Assembly (NCBI GenBank): GCA_937996705.1
Contig: CALKUQ010000054.1
Coordinates: 1-5,560 of the forward strand
DNA length: 5,560 bases
Direction: 5' to 3'
Origin: an uncultured Chlamydiae bacterium
Lineage (GTDB): Bacteria; Chlamydiota; Chlamydiia; Chlamydiales; 2-12-FULL-49-11
The notes below the pieces were generated by a model. The model was not told where the DNA came from, did not search any database, and saw nothing but the letters and a program-made list of their open reading frames with translations. Positions 1 to 5,560 of the stretch are shown piece by piece (the first letter of the stretch is position 1; each line of letters begins with the position of its first letter). A program made the translations under genes and the position numbers.

Positions 1-34
1 AAAAAAAATCCCCATCAAATAAATGATGAGGATT
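1..34 (-). terminator. Rho-independent terminator of the rRNA operon
   Basis: On the minus strand, AATCCTCATCA (34-24) pairs with TGATGGGGATT (17-7). This gives an 11 bp stem with one G-U pair, closed by a 6-nt loop (23-18). A run of eight T follows (8-1), partly shared with the stem foot and cut by the window edge. The hairpin begins about 10 nt past the inferred 5S 3' end. Position, stem and T-tract together make this the intrinsic terminator that ends the rrn transcript. Confidence 0.9.
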
Positions 35-44
35 CTTTAATAAA

Positions 45-154
<110 letters not shown>

Positions 155-163
155 AGACGGTAA

Positions 164-203
164 TTTTATCGGATGTTTAGTCATGACAACTAAACGGATA
201 AAA
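164..203 (-). other. Hairpin in the 23S-5S spacer
   Basis: A two-part inverted repeat lies just upstream of 5S. TTTTATC/GATAAAA (164-170 with 197-203, 7 bp) encloses GTTTAGT/ACTAAAC (175-181 with 189-195, 7 bp) around a 7-nt loop, with an asymmetric bulge between the two stems. There is no T-tract on the minus-strand side, so it is not a terminator. It is probably a structural or cleavage element in maturation of the 5S precursor. That role is inferred from location. Confidence 0.65.
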
Positions 204-213
204 CAATAATTTA

Positions 214-245
214 CATATTGGAATTGAAATCAAGAACAGAAAAAA
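214..245 (-). other. 23S processing stem, 3' half
   Basis: Plus-strand catattggaattgaaatc, followed by aagaacag (214-239), nearly repeats the minus-strand sequence in front of 23S (3113-3083). The two flanks are therefore complementary in the RNA. They differ by a 5-nt insertion in the upstream copy and one T/G change. Pairing would loop out the whole 23S and form the double-stranded substrate that RNase III cuts in known bacterial pre-rRNAs. An A-run (240-249 on plus, U-run in the RNA) continues to the 23S end. Confidence 0.8.
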
Positions 246-3039
<2,794 letters not shown>

Positions 3040-3082
3040 AAAATTATAAGTTTAAGTGCTTGCATATGCACAAAAACCTTTT

Positions 3083-3113
3083 CTGTTATTGATTTCAATT
3101 TTATTCCAATATG
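3083..3113 (-). other. 23S processing stem, 5' half
   Basis: Minus-strand CATATTGGAAT, AAAAT, TGAAATCAATAACAG (3113-3083) is complementary, apart from the 5-nt insertion AAAAT and one mismatch, to the segment immediately after 23S (214-239). Together they form the long stem that brackets pre-23S. The stem's outer end overlaps the boxA motif at 3123-3106, an arrangement also seen in front of 16S. The distance to the mature 23S 5' end is about 43 nt and includes the perfect palindrome tgcatatgca at 3061-3070. Confidence 0.8.
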
Positions 3114-3123
3114 TCAAAGAGCT
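3106..3123 (-). promoter_or_regulatory. BoxA-like antitermination motif before 23S
   Basis: The minus strand reads AGCTCTTTGACATATTGG. The TCTTTGA core resembles bacterial boxA (E. coli TGCTCTTTAACA), which in the RNA recruits the NusB-S10 antitermination complex. A boxA between 16S and 23S is the expected place. It runs directly into the 23S processing stem. The family role is established; its action here is inferred from motif and position. Confidence 0.7.
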
Positions 3124-3143
3124 ATGATCATTAAAGATCGTAG

Positions 3144-3186
3144 TAGATGTGTCGGACTTGAACCGAATGATTAACCTGAATTAATC
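3144..3186 (-). other. tRNA-like 3' fragment in the spacer (possible relic)
   Basis: The minus strand contains GGTTCAAGTCC (3164-3154), a perfect match to the T-arm consensus of tRNA genes. A 4 bp stem (TCGG/CCGA) encloses the 7-nt loop TTCAAGT. It is preceded by a 6 bp hairpin (GATTAA/TTAATC, 3186-3181 with 3174-3169, 6-nt loop), which sits where an anticodon arm would be but lacks a normal 7-nt anticodon loop. ACATCTA follows, where an acceptor 3' strand would lie. No matching 5' acceptor strand or D-arm (TAGCTC-type motif) is found upstream, so this is not an intact tRNA. It could be the remains of a third spacer tRNA or a chance look-alike. Confidence 0.3.
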
Positions 3187-3195
3187 ACACCTTAG

Positions 3196-3208
3196 GGTGT
3201 TGAACACC
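3196..3208 (-). other. Short spacer hairpin
   Basis: The inverted repeat ggtgt-tga-acacc (3196-3208) gives a 5 bp stem with a 3-nt loop between tRNA-Ala and the tRNA-like fragment. No T-tract follows, so it is not a terminator. It may be a local fold of the spacer RNA or part of the degenerated tRNA-like element. Function is unknown. Confidence 0.4.
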
Positions 3209-3224
3209 GTTTTCAAAAGAACTA
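3209..3224 (-). promoter_or_regulatory. BoxA-like motif after tRNA-Ala
   Basis: The minus strand reads TAGTTCTTTTGAAAAC, close to the other boxA-like motifs of this operon (AGTTCTTTAAT at 3469-3459 and AGCTCTTTGACA at 3123-3112). It may be an additional antitermination site or only an AT-rich resemblance. It is the weaker of the two candidates in this half of the spacer. Confidence 0.35.
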
Positions 3225-3271
3225 ATTTTCTAGATGAGTATGGTTCGATAAGAAACCCTCTCACTAAGTTG

Positions 3272-3345
3272 TGGAGGATATCGGAGTCGAACCGATGACC
3301 CTCTGCGTGCAAGGCAGATGCTCTAGCCAACTGAGCTAACCCCCC
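3272..3345 (-). tRNA. tRNA-Ala (UGC)
   Basis: This 74-nt tRNA reads alanine codons GCN. The minus strand starts GGGGGGT (acceptor), then TAGCTCAG (U8, A9 and D-stem). The anticodon loop is CTTGCAC, with anticodon TGC at 3311-3309. The T-arm is ATCGG-TTCGACT-CCGAT. The acceptor 3' strand ATCCTCC gives a G3-U70 wobble pair, the main alanine identity element, and the discriminator is A (3272). The next bases are CAA, so the CCA end is not encoded and must be added by nucleotidyltransferase. It lies 16 nt after tRNA-Ile in the 16S-23S spacer, the usual position for this pair. Confidence 0.97.
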
Positions 3346-3361
3346 AAGAAAATTTTATTAG

Positions 3362-3435
3362 TAGACCCGACCAGAGTTGAACTGGTGACCTCTACATTAT
3401 CAGTGTAGCGCTCTAACCAACTGAGCTACGGGTCT
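3362..3435 (-). tRNA. tRNA-Ile (GAU)
   Basis: This 74-nt tRNA reads isoleucine codons AUU and AUC. The acceptor strands AGACCCG (3435-3429) and CGGGTCT (3369-3363) pair perfectly over 7 bp. TAGCTCAG follows with U8 and the D-stem. The anticodon stem-loop is CTACA-CTGATAA-TGTAG, with anticodon GAT at 3401-3399. The T-arm is ACCAG-TTCAACT-CTGGT and the discriminator is A (3362). CTA follows, so CCA is not encoded. It is the first of the two spacer tRNAs and is cut from the rrn transcript. Confidence 0.97.
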
Positions 3436-3458
3436 GAAACGGGCCAACTTTAAATTTA

Positions 3459-3470
3459 ATTAAAGAACTA
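3459..3470 (-). promoter_or_regulatory. BoxA-like motif between 16S and tRNA-Ile
   Basis: Minus-strand TAGTTCTTTAAT (3470-3459) resembles E. coli boxA TGCTCTTTAACA in its TTCTTTAA core. It lies in the AT-rich 88-nt gap between 16S and tRNA-Ile and overlaps a 6 bp inverted repeat (ctttaa 3448-3453 with ttaaag 3460-3465). A spacer antitermination site is plausible. The AT-rich background limits confidence. Confidence 0.45.
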
Positions 3471-3493
3471 TTTTTAAGATTTAAATTAAAAGT

Positions 3494-3507
3494 GTTGGAA
3501 ACAATAG
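3494..3507 (-). other. 16S processing stem, 3' half
   Basis: Plus-strand gttggaaacaatag (3494-3507) matches the minus strand in front of 16S, GTTTGGAAACAATAG (5176-5162), over 13 consecutive bases. The transcript flanks of 16S are therefore complementary. The stem would enclose the whole 16S and serve as the RNase III-type cleavage site that separates pre-16S from the spacer tRNAs. Confidence 0.8.
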
Positions 3508-3523
3508 CGGTTTAGCGTCTCTA

Positions 3524-5052
<1,529 letters not shown>

Positions 5053-5137
5053 AAATGTTGTTTGATCATGACTATCAATCTCAAATAAATCCGAAATTAA
5101 CGGTCTGATATAATTCTGTTGATGCTATAACCTTTAC

Positions 5138-5158
5138 CTGATTTTTTCAATTAATCAG
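5138..5158 (-). other. Hairpin in the 16S leader
   Basis: The inverted repeat ctgatt (5138-5143) with aatcag (5153-5158) makes a 6 bp stem and a 9-nt loop. It lies between the 16S processing stem and the mature 5' end. There is no T-tract on the downstream side. It is probably a local fold of the pre-16S leader, where such structures aid ordered folding in other bacteria. The role here is inferred. Confidence 0.4.
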
Positions 5159-5161
5159 TTA

Positions 5162-5176
5162 CTATTGTTTCCAAAC
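5162..5176 (-). other. 16S processing stem, 5' half
   Basis: Minus-strand GTTTGGAAACAATAG (5176-5162) is complementary in RNA to the segment after 16S (3494-3507), with 13 continuous identical bases when the two are compared in opposite orientation. It lies about 110 nt before the mature 16S 5' end and abuts the boxA-like motif at 5189-5171. The boxA-before-stem order is repeated in front of 23S. Confidence 0.8.
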
Positions 5177-5189
5177 TTTCAAAGATCTT
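5171..5189 (-). promoter_or_regulatory. BoxA-like motif in the 16S leader (module 3)
   Basis: The minus strand reads AAGATCTTTGAAAGTTTGG. It shares TCTTTGA and a following TTGGAA with the boxA before 23S (AGCTCTTTGACATATTGG). It lies about 40 nt downstream of the proximal promoter, the expected position for the leader boxA that loads the antitermination complex at the start of an rrn operon. Confidence 0.6.
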
Positions 5190-5204
5190 AGTGTTTATTT
5201 TGCT

Positions 5205-5221
5205 CGCTATTATTCGTAGCG
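5205..5221 (-). other. Start-proximal hairpin, promoter P3
   Basis: The minus strand CGCTA-CGAATAA-TAGCG (5221-5205) forms a 5 bp stem with a 7-nt loop. It starts 5 bases past the -7 element, at or near the predicted transcript 5' end. Promoters P1 and P2 have an unrelated inverted repeat in the same place. Confidence 0.45.
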
Positions 5222-5226
5222 GGGTG

Positions 5227-5258
5227 CAAAGGTAGACACAATATTTTTACTGGCCAAA
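5227..5258 (-). promoter_or_regulatory. rRNA promoter P3 (proximal)
   Basis: This is a Bacteroidota-type sigma-A promoter on the minus strand. The -33 element TTTG is at 5258-5255, within AAAATTTGGCC. A 20-base spacer follows, then the -7 element TACCTTTG at 5234-5227. This fits the phylum consensus TTTG / TAnnTTTG. CACCC lies just downstream, a C-rich discriminator-like stretch of the kind linked to growth-rate control at rRNA promoters. An A/T-rich block (5259-5300) upstream could act as an UP element. The transcript would start about 165 nt before mature 16S. Confidence 0.88.
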
Positions 5259-5310
5259 TTTTATTTAATAATTATTTAAAAAACTTTTTAAAATAACTAA
5301 GGAAATAAGA

Positions 5311-5332
5311 CCGATAATATTTCAAGAACTGG
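5311..5332 (-). promoter_or_regulatory. BoxA-like motif in the leader (module 2)
   Basis: Minus-strand CCAGTTCTTGAAATATTATC (5332-5313) resembles the other AGTTCTTTGA-type motifs of the operon with one T fewer. It directly follows the hairpin of promoter P2. The candidate is supported mainly by its repeated position relative to each promoter. Confidence 0.4.
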
Positions 5333-5349
5333 CCTCTTTTTTGAAGAGG
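5333..5349 (-). other. Start-proximal hairpin, promoter P2
   Basis: Minus-strand CCTCTT-CAAAA-AAGAGG (5349-5333) forms a 6 bp stem with a 5-nt loop, beginning 5 bases beyond the -7 element of P2. It would form at the extreme 5' end of the P2 transcript. No terminator-like T-tract follows. Confidence 0.5.
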
Positions 5350-5354
5350 GACGG

Positions 5355-5386
5355 CAAAGATAGAGCGGCATTTTTTAACCACCAAA
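5355..5386 (-). promoter_or_regulatory. rRNA promoter P2 (middle)
   Basis: On the minus strand, TTTG is at 5386-5383 (context AAAATTTGGTGG), followed by a 20-base spacer and TATCTTTG at 5362-5355. This is a full match to the Bacteroidota -33/-7 consensus with the same spacing as P3. CCGTC follows as a C-rich start region. A/T tracts upstream (5387-5430) may serve as an UP-like element. The -7 element is 128 bp upstream of that of P3. Confidence 0.85.
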
Positions 5387-5435
5387 TTTTGATGGATAAA
5401 TTTTAAAGTTTTTTTGAACTTTTAATGTGCTTTAT

Positions 5436-5455
5436 AATTGCTTCAGAGAACTTCT
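5436..5455 (-). promoter_or_regulatory. BoxA-like motif in the leader (module 1)
   Basis: Minus-strand AGAAGTTCTCTGAAGCAATT (5455-5436) contains AGTTCTCTGA, one base different from AGTTCTTTGA. It lies directly after the hairpin of P1, matching the arrangement at P2 and P3. It is moderately supported by repetition of the layout rather than by sequence alone. Confidence 0.4.
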
Positions 5456-5478
5456 GTTATTGATGTTTCATCGTTAAC
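5456..5478 (-). other. Start-proximal hairpin, promoter P1
   Basis: Minus strand GTTA-AC-GATG-AAA-CATC-AA-TAAC (5478-5456) makes two 4 bp stems separated by a 2x2 internal loop, with a 3-nt apical loop. It starts 6 bases beyond the -7 element of P1, the same offset as the hairpins at P2 and P3. Confidence 0.45.
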
Positions 5479-5484
5479 GGGCGG

Positions 5485-5515
5485 CAAAGATAAGGAGATA
5501 TTTATTCCAGCCAAA
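5485..5515 (-). promoter_or_regulatory. rRNA promoter P1 (distal)
   Basis: On the minus strand, TTTG is at 5515-5512 (context ATATTTGGCTGG), followed by a 19-base spacer and TATCTTTG at 5492-5485. This again matches the Bacteroidota consensus. CCGCCC follows as a C-rich start region. The sequence upstream to the window edge (5516-5560) is rich in A and T tracts, suitable for an UP-like element. The -7 element is 130 bp upstream of that of P2. Further promoters could lie beyond the window. Confidence 0.82.
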
Positions 5516-5560
5516 TATATTGTATACTATTTTTAATTTTTTTTCGTTCAAGGCATTCAT

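Noticed and set aside
3061..3070. Perfect 10 bp palindrome tgcatatgca, considered as an operator
   Set aside because: It lies within the pre-23S leader between the processing stem and the mature end. It is short and isolated, and a local RNA fold is as likely.

Overview
The window is one complete ribosomal RNA operon, transcribed right to left on the minus strand, with its promoter region and its terminator. In transcription order it holds three tandem promoters (about 5515 down to 5227), a leader, 16S rRNA (5052-3524), tRNA-Ile(GAU), tRNA-Ala(UGC), 23S rRNA (3039-246), 5S rRNA (154-45) and a rho-independent terminator (34-1). I see no credible protein-coding gene on either strand. All open frames lie inside or antisense to the rRNA genes or spacers.

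The organism is a member of the Bacteroidota. The upstream region carries three copies of the promoter signature typical of that phylum (TTTG at -33, TAnnTTTG at -7), the non-coding stretches are very AT-rich, and the 16S text has Bacteroidota character. Variable regions of the 16S (for example CCTGGGCTAGAATGC on the RNA strand near 4065-4080) remind me of Chitinophagales and relatives. That finer placement is recall, not a search result.

The layout is the classic rrn order with the Ile-Ala tRNA pair in the first spacer. Complementary sequences flank both 16S and 23S and should form the long RNase III-type processing stems. BoxA-like antitermination motifs (core TCTTTGA or TTCTTTAA) occur in the leader and in the 16S-23S spacer. 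The 5S gene has a 7-9 bp terminal helix and is followed closely by an 11 bp hairpin plus T-tract.

The most notable features are: (1) the upstream region is built from three repeats of one architecture (promoter, C-rich start region, short hairpin, boxA-like motif) at about 129 bp spacing, with little sequence identity outside the motifs; (2) the 16S neck helix (helix 28) carries two apparent compensatory base-pair changes relative to E. coli, one of which gives the state usual in Archaea and puts a mismatch under a common 'universal' primer; (3) the tRNA-Ala to 23S spacer holds a perfect T-arm motif with no recognisable 5' half of a tRNA, possibly a tRNA relic. No new multi-gene system is present.
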